From Tindallia sp. MSAO_Bac2 (GTDB lineage: Bacteria; Bacillota; Clostridia; Peptostreptococcales; Tindalliaceae), in assembly GCA_003838145.1 (NCBI GenBank), contig QYZZ01000127.1, positions 1 through 61,411 of the forward strand: 61,411 bases of DNA. Direction: 5' to 3'. The notes below the pieces were generated by a model. The model made no database searches. It saw nothing but the letters and a program-made list of their open reading frames with translations, and was not told where the DNA came from. The translations under genes were made by a program, and so were the position numbers. Positions 18,568 to 26,707 of the stretch are shown here, in pieces. Every line of letters begins with the position of its first letter. Positions within the stretch are counted from its first letter, which is position 1.

Positions 18568-19452
18568 ATGTTTAAAGGAATTTTCACACCGATTGTTACA
18601 CCCTTTGATGAAACTGAATCAATCGACTATCAAAAACTGCAGTCAAATCTTGTGAAGCTTGGAAAAACTGCATTGGAAGGCCTGGTAGTATTGGGCTCCA
18701 ACGGCGAATTTGCGTATTTGACAGAAAGAGAGAAGCTGGATGTATGCACTTACGTTCTGAAAGAAAAAGCTGATCACCAAAAAGTAATTGTTGGAGCCAG
18801 TCATGAGTCCTTGTATCAATCAATGCGTTTTATTGAAAAAATTCAACCCTTTGAGCCGTCAGCATTATTAGTTTTACCACCACATTATTATAAGGGTAGT
18901 ATGAAAGAAGAAGTGCTATATCAGTATTTTGTAGACGTAGCCGAATTTTCCTCGATACCAATCATGCTCTACAATATGCCGGGTAATACTGGAATTAATA
19001 TGTCTGCATCTCTTGTAGCAAGACTCTCTGAGCATCCAAATATTGTTGGGATTAAGGATACTGCTGGAAACATTGTTCAACTTTCTCAAATCATTTGGGA
19101 TACATCTGATGAATTTTCTGTTTTTGCCGGAAGTGCCAGCTATCTTTTGCCGGCTCTCACAGTTGGTGCGAAAGGTGCAACCCTTGCTTTGGGAAATGTC
19201 ATGGCAGATGAATGCTGCCGGATTCAGGAACTGGTAAATAGCGGCGAATTTATTAAAGCCAGAGAACAGCAATTAAAACTGATTCGAATTAATACGTTGG
19301 TTACTTCCGGTATAGGAGTTCCAGCGCTCAAGTATGCTATGGATCTGGTGGGATACCAGGGAGGAAGATCCAGAAAACCAATGCAGCCTTTGTCGGAACA
19401 GCAAAAAGAACAGGTCAGGAAGGCGCTGATCGAAGCAGGAGCCGATATATAA
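18568..19452 (+). CDS. DHDPS/N-acetylneuraminate lyase-family aldolase, resembling 4-hydroxy-2-oxoglutarate aldolase
   Basis: 294 residues from ATG 18568, which has an excellent CGGAGGAGG ribosome site. It is a class I pyruvate aldolase TIM barrel with Schiff-base Lys163 in GIKDTAG and Tyr135 in YNMPGNTG. The carboxylate loop is GSNGE (43-47) rather than the GTTGE of lysine-pathway dihydrodipicolinate synthase; animal 4-hydroxy-2-oxoglutarate aldolase also has GSNGE. I therefore doubt the dapA label. It lies behind the ilv terminator and downstream of, and in frame with, an HNH domain. Confidence 0.85.
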   Translation: MFKGIFTPIVTPFDETESIDYQKLQSNLVKLGKTALEGLVVLGSNGEFAYLTEREKLDVCTYVLKEKADHQKVIVGASHESLYQSMRFIEKIQPFEPSALLVLPPHYYKGSMKEEVLYQYFVDVAEFSSIPIMLYNMPGNTGINMSASLVARLSEHPNIVGIKDTAGNIVQLSQIIWDTSDEFSVFAGSASYLLPALTVGAKGATLALGNVMADECCRIQELVNSGEFIKAREQQLKLIRINTLVTSGIGVPALKYAMDLVGYQGGRSRKPMQPLSEQQKEQVRKALIEAGADI

Positions 19453-19494
19453 TTAACTTAAATCTGTTAAATTAATATAATCGTAATACTAAAT

Positions 19495-19523
19495 AAAAAG
19501 TCTGCCTATGGCAGGCTTTTTAT
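19495..19523 (+). terminator. Intrinsic terminator after the aldolase gene
   Basis: Stem 19495-19506 with 19510-19521 (one G-U pair), TAT loop and a T run. A TATAAT at 19526-19531 just beyond may be the typA -10 box, but no clear -35 is seen. Confidence 0.82.
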
Positions 19524-19591
19524 GATATAATGAAATGTCGCATATATCGGTTTATCCGAAATTTGGAATTAAAGAAAGAAGGAAACAATTT

Positions 19592-21409
19592 ATGCTTAGA
19601 AAAGATCTGAGAAATGTTGCTATTATTGCTCACGTAGATCACGGCAAAACAACGTTGGTTGATCAGTTGCTCCGGCAGAGTGGCACCTTTAGAAAACATG
19701 AAAACGTAGACGAACGGGTAATGGATTCTAATGACATTGAACGGGAACGGGGTATAACGATCCTGTCAAAAAATACAGCCATACAATATAAAGATATTCG
19801 AATAAACATTGTTGATACACCGGGTCATGCGGACTTTGGTGGTGAAGTGGAAAGAATTATGAAAATGGTGGATGGAGTTCTTTTACTGGTGGATGCGGCG
19901 GAAGGACCAATGCCTCAAACTCGATTCGTTCTGAAAAAAGCATTAGCACAGAAGCTAAAACCCATTGTTGTAATTAATAAAATTGACCGACCAGAAGCCA
20001 GGGTGGAAGAAGTAGTTGATGAAGTGCTTGATTTATTTATTGAGTTAGGGGCGGATGAAGACCAGTTGGAATTTCCGGTGGTATATGCATCGGCAAAAGC
20101 TGGTGTTGCTTCAGAAACAATGGCAACAGAAGGAAAGGATATGCAACCTCTTTTTGAATCAATTGTTCAGGAAATACCTTGCCCGGAAGGCGAAGAAGAC
20201 GACGGGCTGCAGTTACTGATATCAAACATTGACTATGATCGATACACAGGCAAAATAGGTATCGGAAGAATTGTGCGTGGAAAATTGACGAAAGGCCAGC
20301 AAGCAATTCTTGCTACTACAGATAAAAAAGAACTGAATGTTAAAATCAGCAACCTCTATACCTTTCAGGGATTAAAACGTGTGGAAACGGACGAAGCAAC
20401 GGTTGGAGAAATAGTATCTGTATCCGGCATTGAGGATATAAGTATTGGAGATACAATTTGCTCCACAGACAAAGTTGAGCCCTTGCCATTTATTGCGATT
20501 GATGAACCAACAATTTCCATGAATTTCATGGTTAATGACAGCCCTTTTGCAGGTAAGGAAGGAAAGTACGTAACCAGCCGTCATTTGAAGGACAGACTTG
20601 AGAGGGAAATGCTGTCAAATGTAGCAATGAAAATGGAAATTGTTACTACGGAGTGCTTTAAAATACTGGGCCGTGGAGAGCTGCATATTTCTATTCTGAT
20701 TGAAACAATGAGACGTGAAGGATATGAATTTGCAGTATCAAGACCGGAAGTTATCATGAAACATACAGAGAACGGGTTATTCGAACCAATGGAAATCCTC
20801 TATGTAGATGTTCCGGAGACTCACATGAGTAGTGTCATAGAAAAGCTTGGTCAGAGAAAAGCAGAAATGATCAATATGGTTCCTTCGGGGACAGGAACGA
20901 CGAAGCTGGAATTCAGAATACCGGCAAGGGGACTGATTGGATATCGGTCCGAATTTCTGACGGATACAAAAGGATATGGAACTTTTCACCATTTGTTTGA
21001 CGGTTATGACAAGCACAAAGGAGAAATAAGAGGAAGAAACAGAGGTTCCCTGGTTGCTCACGAAAATGGACAAGCTGTAGCCTATGGAATATTCAATGCA
21101 CAGGAAAGAGGGCAAATTTTTATTGAGCCCGGGATGGATGTGTACGAAGGTATGATAGTAGGGGAAAGTGCCCGCCTCGAGGATATTACTGTTAATGTTT
21201 GTAAAAAGAAGCAAATGACAAACATAAGGTCTGCAGGAGCTGATGATGCTCTGAAACTAACGCCTCCTGTAGAAATGTCTCTGGAACAGGCCCTGGAATT
21301 TATCACCGATGATGAGCTGGTGGAAATTACGCCGCAAACCATACGTTTGCGAAAGAAAATATTGCAAAAGGTTCAAAGAGAGAGAAGCCAGAGGAGAAAA
21401 GACGCATAA
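19592..21409 (+). CDS. typA: Ribosome-associated GTPase TypA/BipA
   Basis: A 605-residue translational GTPase that acts on ribosome assembly and stress responses. The G1 motif AHVDHGKTTLVD is near the N-terminus, then the RGITI switch, DTPGHADFGGEVERI and NKIDRPEAR, followed by EF-G-like beta-barrel and C-terminal domains (GYRSEFLTDTKG). I chose ATG 19592 (AAGAAGGAAA upstream) over an earlier in-frame ATG at 19535, whose extra residues are not family-like. Confidence 0.96.
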   Translation: MLRKDLRNVAIIAHVDHGKTTLVDQLLRQSGTFRKHENVDERVMDSNDIERERGITILSKNTAIQYKDIRINIVDTPGHADFGGEVERIMKMVDGVLLLVDAAEGPMPQTRFVLKKALAQKLKPIVVINKIDRPEARVEEVVDEVLDLFIELGADEDQLEFPVVYASAKAGVASETMATEGKDMQPLFESIVQEIPCPEGEEDDGLQLLISNIDYDRYTGKIGIGRIVRGKLTKGQQAILATTDKKELNVKISNLYTFQGLKRVETDEATVGEIVSVSGIEDISIGDTICSTDKVEPLPFIAIDEPTISMNFMVNDSPFAGKEGKYVTSRHLKDRLEREMLSNVAMKMEIVTTECFKILGRGELHISILIETMRREGYEFAVSRPEVIMKHTENGLFEPMEILYVDVPETHMSSVIEKLGQRKAEMINMVPSGTGTTKLEFRIPARGLIGYRSEFLTDTKGYGTFHHLFDGYDKHKGEIRGRNRGSLVAHENGQAVAYGIFNAQERGQIFIEPGMDVYEGMIVGESARLEDITVNVCKKKQMTNIRSAGADDALKLTPPVEMSLEQALEFITDDELVEITPQTIRLRKKILQKVQRERSQRRKDA

Positions 21410-21410
21410 C

Positions 21411-21437
21411 AAAAAACCGGTTTAACCGGTTTTTTTG
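21411..21437. terminator. Bidirectional terminator between typA and the M20 hydrolase
   Basis: A 10-bp stem AAAAAACCGG/CCGGTTTTTT (21411-21420 with 21426-21435) gives a T run on both strands, serving the two convergent genes. Confidence 0.88.
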
Positions 21438-21455
21438 TTATGAACTTCTGTTTAT

Positions 21456-22676
21456 TTATAAATCTTCATCCATGGGCATAGTCGTAAAACGTTGGATTAA
21501 ACGGGTGTATATTTCGACAGATTTGATAAGGTCTTCAATTTTAATATGTTCTTCTTCGGTATGGGCCAGGGAAAGATCGCCGGGTCCAAAGACTACTGTG
21601 GGGATATCAGCATAGGTTTTTAACAGCCCGGCATCAGACCAGCCAATCCCCCGGGTTATGGTCGGTTCATCAAGGATTACGTCCTTGATGGACTCCCTAA
21701 CGGCAGTTACTATGGGTTCATTGACTGATGTGATCAGAGGAGGATGGTACAATTCAAGCAAGCTTTCCGGAGTGACACGGATCTCTGCATTAAAAGAAGG
21801 CTCCTCTTCTTTTAACTGATCAATTATGTCTTGATACTCTTGCAATACCGACTCTCTTGTTTCACCGGGAATATATCTGCGATCCAGTCGAATCATGCAC
21901 TGGTCAGCAACGGTGCTCTGTTCGGTTCCTCCGATAATGGTCCCGTAGTTCATTACAGATTCTCCGGCGTATTCATCATATTTTTCTTTGAGTATTGGAT
22001 ACAAGTCCTGCTTTACGCGTTGTATAAATGTCATAGCCATTTCGATAGCATTGACACCTTTGTCCGGTCGCCCGCTATGAGATGCTTTGCCTCTAAAAAT
22101 CACATCAAACCATTCCAGACCACGGTGTCCCACTGCGTACTCATAATCAGAGGGTTCACCTACAATAGCTGCATCGGCGCGTATGTCTGATTTAATTATA
22201 TATTCAGTACCCTCACTTTTGCCTTCTTCGCCAATGACGCCTGTAAAAATAATGTCGCCACCAGGAACAAATTCACTTCTTTTGATAATAATCATGGCCA
22301 TCATAAAAGCTGCCAAACTACCTTTCATGTCAACGGCTCCCCGTCCCCAAATGCATCCATCTTTAATCTCTGCTGCGAAAGGATCAATTGTCATATTATA
22401 AGGAAGAACGGTGTCGGTATGACCATTATACATTAAAGATCTTCCAGTTCCATTTCCCATTACTCTCGCAATTACATTACTTCTTTCATCGATGACCGGA
22501 TGTAATACTGAATCAATATGATGCTGGTTAAAATAATGATTGATATATTCAGCAACTTCTTTTTCCTGGTGTGGGATATCTTTATGACTGGGTATTTTGA
22601 TTAAATCTTGTGTGAGTTCAATCAATTCTTCAGGATCGTAGTAATCAGTGGGATTTATAAACTGAATTTCTTCCAT
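21456..22676 (-). CDS. M20-family metallohydrolase (ArgE/DapE/YgeY-like deacylase)
   Basis: A 406-residue di-zinc amidohydrolase. Probable ligands and catalytic residues are His86 and Asp88 in YNGHTDTV, Asp116 in GRGAVDMKG, Glu150-Glu151 in GEEGKSEGT, Glu174 in VGEPSDYE, and a C-terminal histidine in SLAHTEEEH. A dimerisation lid domain lies around residues 185-300. The family includes acetylornithine deacetylase, succinyl-DAP desuccinylase and YgeY-type hydrolases; nothing here decides which. The minus-strand start follows TAGGAGGCGATC. Confidence 0.9.
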   Translation of the reverse strand: MEEIQFINPTDYYDPEELIELTQDLIKIPSHKDIPHQEKEVAEYINHYFNQHHIDSVLHPVIDERSNVIARVMGNGTGRSLMYNGHTDTVLPYNMTIDPFAAEIKDGCIWGRGAVDMKGSLAAFMMAMIIIKRSEFVPGGDIIFTGVIGEEGKSEGTEYIIKSDIRADAAIVGEPSDYEYAVGHRGLEWFDVIFRGKASHSGRPDKGVNAIEMAMTFIQRVKQDLYPILKEKYDEYAGESVMNYGTIIGGTEQSTVADQCMIRLDRRYIPGETRESVLQEYQDIIDQLKEEEPSFNAEIRVTPESLLELYHPPLITSVNEPIVTAVRESIKDVILDEPTITRGIGWSDAGLLKTYADIPTVVFGPGDLSLAHTEEEHIKIEDLIKSVEIYTRLIQRFTTMPMDEDL

Positions 22677-22755
22677 ACAGATCGCCTCCTATCATTTCTT
22701 CAAAGAGAACTATAGCAAATAATTTATTGAAATACAAAGTATTTTTGGTATTTAT

Positions 22756-22785
22756 TTGACTCGAATCAAAATAATTGGATATACT
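22756..22785 (+). promoter_or_regulatory. Promoter for the UPF0251 / repeat protein / FmdB unit
   Basis: TTGACT (22756-22761), 18 bp, TATACT (22780-22785), 33 bases upstream of the first start codon. Confidence 0.68.
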
Positions 22786-22817
22786 GATTAATAGAATCGA
22801 TAAAAGGAGGAAAAAAA

Positions 22818-23168
22818 ATGGCCAGGCCCAAGAAAAAACGAACAGTATGTTTTGTTCCATCGGTAAGAGAGTTTGGACCTTTAAATCAGGATGCAGATAT
22901 GTTGAATAGTGTAGAAATGAGCATAGAAGAACTGGAGAGTGTACGCCTGATGGACTATGAAAACCTTGGTCAGGAAACGAGTGCGGAGGTTATGGGGGTT
23001 GCCCGATCTACTTTCCAACGGATTTATAATGACGCAAGAAAGAAAATCGCATATAGTTTAGTACAGGGTGCAGTTATTCATATTGAAGGTGGAGAATATC
23101 GTTTATGCGACGATTTTACTGGTGAAGGATATTGTTTTCCGCAGCAAGCTAAGGAAGATGAAAAATGA
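22818..23168 (+). CDS. UPF0251 (DUF134) predicted DNA-binding protein
   Basis: 116 residues. It begins with the family's MARPKKKR..FVPSVREFGP opening and carries a sigma-70 region 4-like helix-turn-helix around residues 30-75 (ELESVRLMDYENLGQETSAEVMGVARSTFQRI). The family is of unknown function and is presumed to regulate transcription. AAAGGAGG precedes the ATG. Its TGA overlaps the ATG of the repeat-protein gene (ATGA at 23165-23168), so the two are translated together. This makes the repeat protein a prime candidate for functional linkage. Confidence 0.92.
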   Translation: MARPKKKRTVCFVPSVREFGPLNQDADMLNSVEMSIEELESVRLMDYENLGQETSAEVMGVARSTFQRIYNDARKKIAYSLVQGAVIHIEGGEYRLCDDFTGEGYCFPQQAKEDEK

Positions 23169-24559
23169 CCACGGGCATAAACTGGAACAACTTATTGAAA
23201 GCATCTAAAATTCATGGTGTCATATACCCTGAGAGTTTTGATCCGGATGAGGTAGCGTTTGCCGGAAAGAATCTTGGCCGCAGTGACTATGAAAGCTATC
23301 TTCATGGCAGTGACTTTAGCCGGGTTGAATCCCTGAGATGGAAGCATATTGCCAGCGCTGAAAACATAGGAGGGATTAAATATCCTGGGAGTTTCGACAT
23401 TGAAAATGCGGACTTTTCCAGAAAGGATATCTCTAAAAGTGACTTTGGACGTGTTAATTATCTGGACTGGAGCATAATCAAAGATGCTTCAGAAATATGG
23501 GGAATAACTTATCCGGAGAGTTTTAAAACAGAAAACCTTGACTGGAACGGAAGATTTATAGCTGGGAGTGATTTTAAATATGTTGAGGAACTTAAATGGA
23601 TTCATTTGCAGTCTGTCTGGGGACTAACGGATTTGGTATATCCGCCGAATTTTGATATTGAAAAAGCAGATTTTAATGAAAAGAATATCAGTGGAAGTGA
23701 CTTTAGCAGGGTAAGTGAGTTGAAATGGGACCAAATATCAAAAACAGAGTTTTTATTCCGAATAATTTTTCCGGAGGAATTTGACATCGAAAATGCGGAT
23801 TTCAATGAAGATATTATGGGAAAACCAAGGGATCTGACAGACTGCGACTTTAGTAGAGTAAGGTGCCTGGAATGGGATCAAATAAAGAATGCAGCTGAGC
23901 ACAGTGGAATTGTATACCCGGAAGCCTTTAATGTCAAAGAAGCCAGTTTTGAAGGCAAAGATATTAGTAGAAGTGACTTTAGTCGTGTGAAACAGCTTTC
24001 CTGGGAAGATATTGAATGGGCTGAAGATGCAAGTGGAATTATTTTTCCTGAAACCTTTGATCCGGAAACAATTAATTCGGAGGGAAGAAACTTTAGCGGC
24101 AACGATTTTAGCAGAGTTAAAGGTTTAAAATGGGAACACATTAAAAATGCCAGATATATGGCAGGTATTGTGTATCCGGAAGATTTTGATATAGAAAATG
24201 CGGACTTTACCGGATTGGATTTGCGATTCTCCGACTTCAGTCGCGTTAAAAGCCTGAAATGGGAACAGATTCAAATGGCAGGAAGTGATCTGAGAGGTAT
24301 TGTTTATCCCTCGGGAATGGATTTAACGAAAGCGGATTTTACCGGCAGGGAAATTGGAGGCAGTGATTTTTCTGGAGTCAAAGGCCTTAGCTGGCATCAG
24401 ATGATTGGTCAGAAAGGATTAAAAAAATTATTACGGATAAAAAAATCCATGAGAGGCATTGTGTACCCATCAGAAATCGATTTGCATCAAATCAATTTTG
24501 AAGGCTACGATATGAGTTACTCTGACTTTTCAGCCTTTACGGCTCCAAAGAAGAAATAA
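23165..24559 (+). CDS. Unrecognised protein of ten 43-residue pentapeptide-like repeats
   Basis: 464 residues, no signal peptide or membrane segment. After 17 residues the protein is built of ten units beginning at residues 18, 70, 113, 156, 199, 248, 291, 334, 378 and 431. Six units (R2-R4, R6, R7 and nearly R8) are 43-44 long. The pattern is GIxYPExFDIEN, then ADFxGxDISxSDFSRV, then KxLKWEQIxxA. The middle 20 residues fit four A(D/N)LXX-type pentapeptides, enough for one turn of a quadrilateral beta-helix. The Trp-containing linker is regular and not part of the classic pentapeptide fold. Insertions occur in units 1, 5 and 9, and unit 10 is cut short. I do not recognise this arrangement. 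It is coupled to a UPF0251 regulator upstream and lies 23 bases before an FmdB zinc ribbon. Confidence 0.9.
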   Translation: MTTGINWNNLLKASKIHGVIYPESFDPDEVAFAGKNLGRSDYESYLHGSDFSRVESLRWKHIASAENIGGIKYPGSFDIENADFSRKDISKSDFGRVNYLDWSIIKDASEIWGITYPESFKTENLDWNGRFIAGSDFKYVEELKWIHLQSVWGLTDLVYPPNFDIEKADFNEKNISGSDFSRVSELKWDQISKTEFLFRIIFPEEFDIENADFNEDIMGKPRDLTDCDFSRVRCLEWDQIKNAAEHSGIVYPEAFNVKEASFEGKDISRSDFSRVKQLSWEDIEWAEDASGIIFPETFDPETINSEGRNFSGNDFSRVKGLKWEHIKNARYMAGIVYPEDFDIENADFTGLDLRFSDFSRVKSLKWEQIQMAGSDLRGIVYPSGMDLTKADFTGREIGGSDFSGVKGLSWHQMIGQKGLKKLLRIKKSMRGIVYPSEIDLHQINFEGYDMSYSDFSAFTAPKKK

Positions 24560-24582
24560 ATTACTGTAAAGGAGGCAGGATT

Positions 24583-24774
24583 ATGCCATTGTATGAATAT
24601 CAGTGCAAACAATGTGAGCACAAATTTGAAAAACTTAAACCAATATCAAAAATAGATGAAAGAGAAAAATGCCCAAAATGTTGCAGTGATAATACTGAGC
24701 GCAGATTATCCGTGTTTGGCGTTGGGAAAAGCGGCTATTGTACTTCGGCAAAATCGGAATCCTGTGGTGGCTGA
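24583..24774 (+). CDS. FmdB-family zinc ribbon protein
   Basis: 63 residues: MPLYEYQCKQCEHKFE opening, then CPKCC near residue 31, giving a CxxC...CxxC zinc ribbon, and a Cys/Gly-rich tail (YCTSAKSESCGG). The family is thought to be regulatory, but its role is mostly unknown. AAGGAGGCAG lies before the ATG. It is third in the operon with the UPF0251 and repeat-protein genes. Confidence 0.92.
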   Translation: MPLYEYQCKQCEHKFEKLKPISKIDEREKCPKCCSDNTERRLSVFGVGKSGYCTSAKSESCGG

Positions 24775-24799
24775 CAGTTTTAAACCTTCTGGAAGAAGG

Positions 24800-25435
24800 C
24801 TAAAGTGAGTCTAAATCGACATAAGGTTTAAGGCTGTTCAAAAAAAACTGCAGCATTTTAGCGGTCATGCCCCAAATAACATAATCTTTATAATAATAAA
24901 AAAGCACTCTATATGAGCCAGTTCGCCAGCCATACTTTTTACCGTTGGGGATCATGTGATATGGAAATTGGGGATCCATTTTCATGTCGAAGGTTAAAGT
25001 GTACTCTTCTGGCTCCTGGCTGGCTAAAAAAGATATTGGTACAGTGAAAATCGAGTCGACTTCTTCGGTTGAGTAACAAATGTCATTAAAGTCTACATGT
25101 TGCAAAACACCACAATAGGGGAAAATTGCAAATTGAAACGGTGTTGTATAAGGTGGTAATTCACCGATTATTTTTATGTGATGCTGACTTAGATTCAATT
25201 CTTCCATGGTTTCCCTGAGTGCTGTATTAGATGGATGTTCATGATTTTCCATTTTTCCACCAGGAAAACATACTTCTCCTGGTTGACTCTCTAAGTCGAA
25301 AGAACGCACTTCAAAAAGAATATGCAATTTGTTTTCAACATAAATTAGTGGCAGCATGACGGCGAACATTGCATTATGATCATAGCCTTTGGCGCGACTT
25401 TTCGCCAGCGCAGTGGAGATTTGTTGATAATTCAT
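24800..25435 (-). CDS. NUDIX hydrolase, CoA pyrophosphatase-like
   Basis: 211 residues. The Nudix box is complete: G-G-K-M-E-N followed by RETMEEL (roughly residues 57-79). Upstream PGEVCFPGG resembles the UPF0035/CoA-diphosphatase motif of the NudL/YeaB group, which hydrolyses CoA to phosphopantetheine and ADP. Convergent with fmdB; only a weak 6-bp hairpin (24785-24799) separates them. The minus-strand ATG has GAGGTG upstream. Substrate is inferred. Confidence 0.87.
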   Translation of the reverse strand: MNYQQISTALAKSRAKGYDHNAMFAVMLPLIYVENKLHILFEVRSFDLESQPGEVCFPGGKMENHEHPSNTALRETMEELNLSQHHIKIIGELPPYTTPFQFAIFPYCGVLQHVDFNDICYSTEEVDSIFTVPISFLASQEPEEYTLTFDMKMDPQFPYHMIPNGKKYGWRTGSYRVLFYYYKDYVIWGMTAKMLQFFLNSLKPYVDLDSL

Positions 25436-25520
25436 TTAATACACCTCGAATTCTATTATTTTTAATCATAACATGACAAGCTGAAAAATGAAACGGGTGA
25501 TAAGTAAGGAGGAGATGACA

Positions 25521-26063
25521 GTGCAAATATACACAAAAACAGGTGATAAAGGCGAAACCAGCCTCTTTGATGGCAAAAGAGTACGGAAAGATGAAGTGAG
25601 GGTTGAGAGTTATGGAACTATTGATGAATTAAACAGCTATATAGGGTTTGCCAGGCATTTTGTAGAAGATCAGGACATTGCCGATATCCTACAGCGTATA
25701 CAAAGGGAACTTTTTGATGTTGCCGGTGAGCTGGCAACAACGGATAGAGATAAGTTTCCTGAAAAAATTGAACAGTCGCATATTGATGTGCTTGAAAGAA
25801 TTATTGATACTTATCTCGAGAAAATTGACAAAATGGATGCTTTTATTATTCCTGGCAGCAGTAAAGGTTCTGCAGCTCTGCATGTTGCCCGTACTATTTG
25901 CCGCAGGGGTGAAAGAAGAATACTAAGACTCAGTCGTGAAGAGCCGGTAAGTGAGCATTTAATGAAATATGTAAACAGATTATCGGATGTTTTATATGCT
26001 TTGGCACGATTTTCCGAAACAGAATTAAATTACGTCGTCTTTGAAAAAAACAATGAGTCCTGA
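25521..26063 (+). CDS. PduO-type cob(I)alamin adenosyltransferase
   Basis: About 180 residues. It transfers adenosyl from ATP to cob(I)alamin, forming coenzyme B12. The ATP-binding N-terminus reads YTKTGDKGETSLFDGKRV, with YGTIDELNSYIG following, and the RTICRRGERR helix is characteristic of the PduO family. I chose GTG 25521, which has AAGGAGGA 7 bases upstream, over the in-frame ATG at 25488. A PduL-type gene follows hpt, but no diol dehydratase is seen. Confidence 0.93.
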   Translation: MQIYTKTGDKGETSLFDGKRVRKDEVRVESYGTIDELNSYIGFARHFVEDQDIADILQRIQRELFDVAGELATTDRDKFPEKIEQSHIDVLERIIDTYLEKIDKMDAFIIPGSSKGSAALHVARTICRRGERRILRLSREEPVSEHLMKYVNRLSDVLYALARFSETELNYVVFEKNNES

Positions 26064-26089
26064 ATAGGTTGCAGTCGAAAGGGGAATTA

Positions 26090-26623
26090 GTGAGGGTGGA
26101 AAAACAAATTGATGGAGTTTTGTACAGAGAAGAGGAAATTAGTGAAAAAGTCAGAGAACTGGCTAAGCTTATAGAAAATGATTATAAAAACCTGGATCAA
26201 ATTTTGGTGGTTGGAGTTTTGAAAGGTGCCAATATTTTTATGGGTGATTTGATTCGAAGAATAAATTTAACTTTGGAAATTGACTTTATTGCAGTTTCCA
26301 GTTATGGTGCTTCTACTGAAAGCTCTGGTGTAGTAAGAATTCTCAAAGATTTGGATGTTGATATCGAGGGTAAACACGTTTTAATCGTGGAGGATATTGT
26401 TGATACTGGACTAACACTCCAGTATTTAACGGACATTTTAAAAAGAAGAAAAGCTGCTTCTTTGAAAATCTGCACTTTGCTGGATAAGCCCTCCAGGAGA
26501 AAATGTGATCTTTCTATAGATTACGTTGGCTACGAAATACCGGATAGATTTATTGTTGGTTATGGGATCGATTACGCTGAAAAATACAGAAATCTTCCGT
26601 ATATTGCGACTATTGAAGAATAA
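26090..26623 (+). CDS. hpt: Hypoxanthine-guanine phosphoribosyltransferase
   Basis: About 178 residues. Purine salvage enzyme joining hypoxanthine or guanine to PRPP. The PRPP-binding signature is HVLIVEDIVDTGLTL; VVGVLKGANIF forms the pyrophosphate loop. The start is uncertain: GTG 26090 sits behind AAAGGGG, with another GTG at 26096 and an in-frame TTG at 26069. Confidence 0.94.
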   Translation: MRVEKQIDGVLYREEEISEKVRELAKLIENDYKNLDQILVVGVLKGANIFMGDLIRRINLTLEIDFIAVSSYGASTESSGVVRILKDLDVDIEGKHVLIVEDIVDTGLTLQYLTDILKRRKAASLKICTLLDKPSRRKCDLSIDYVGYEIPDRFIVGYGIDYAEKYRNLPYIATIEE

Positions 26624-26634
26624 CAGGCATAAAC

Positions 26635-26663
26635 TTGATTTCTTCCTGATGGATAACTATAAT
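26635..26663 (+). promoter_or_regulatory. Promoter for pduL
   Basis: TTGATT (26635-26640), 17 bp, TATAAT (26658-26663), 45 bases before the pduL start. Confidence 0.65.
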
Positions 26664-26707
26664 AAAATGTGAAACATTTATCAAATATTATGGCAGGAGG
26701 GAATTAT

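Noticed and set aside
21456-22676. Assignment of the M20 hydrolase as dapE, argE or the selenium-linked YgeY
   Set aside because: Active-site residues are shared by all of these and no neighbour decides; left as family level.
24785-24799. Possible terminator between fmdB and the NUDIX gene
   Set aside because: Only a 6-bp stem and no T run on either strand.
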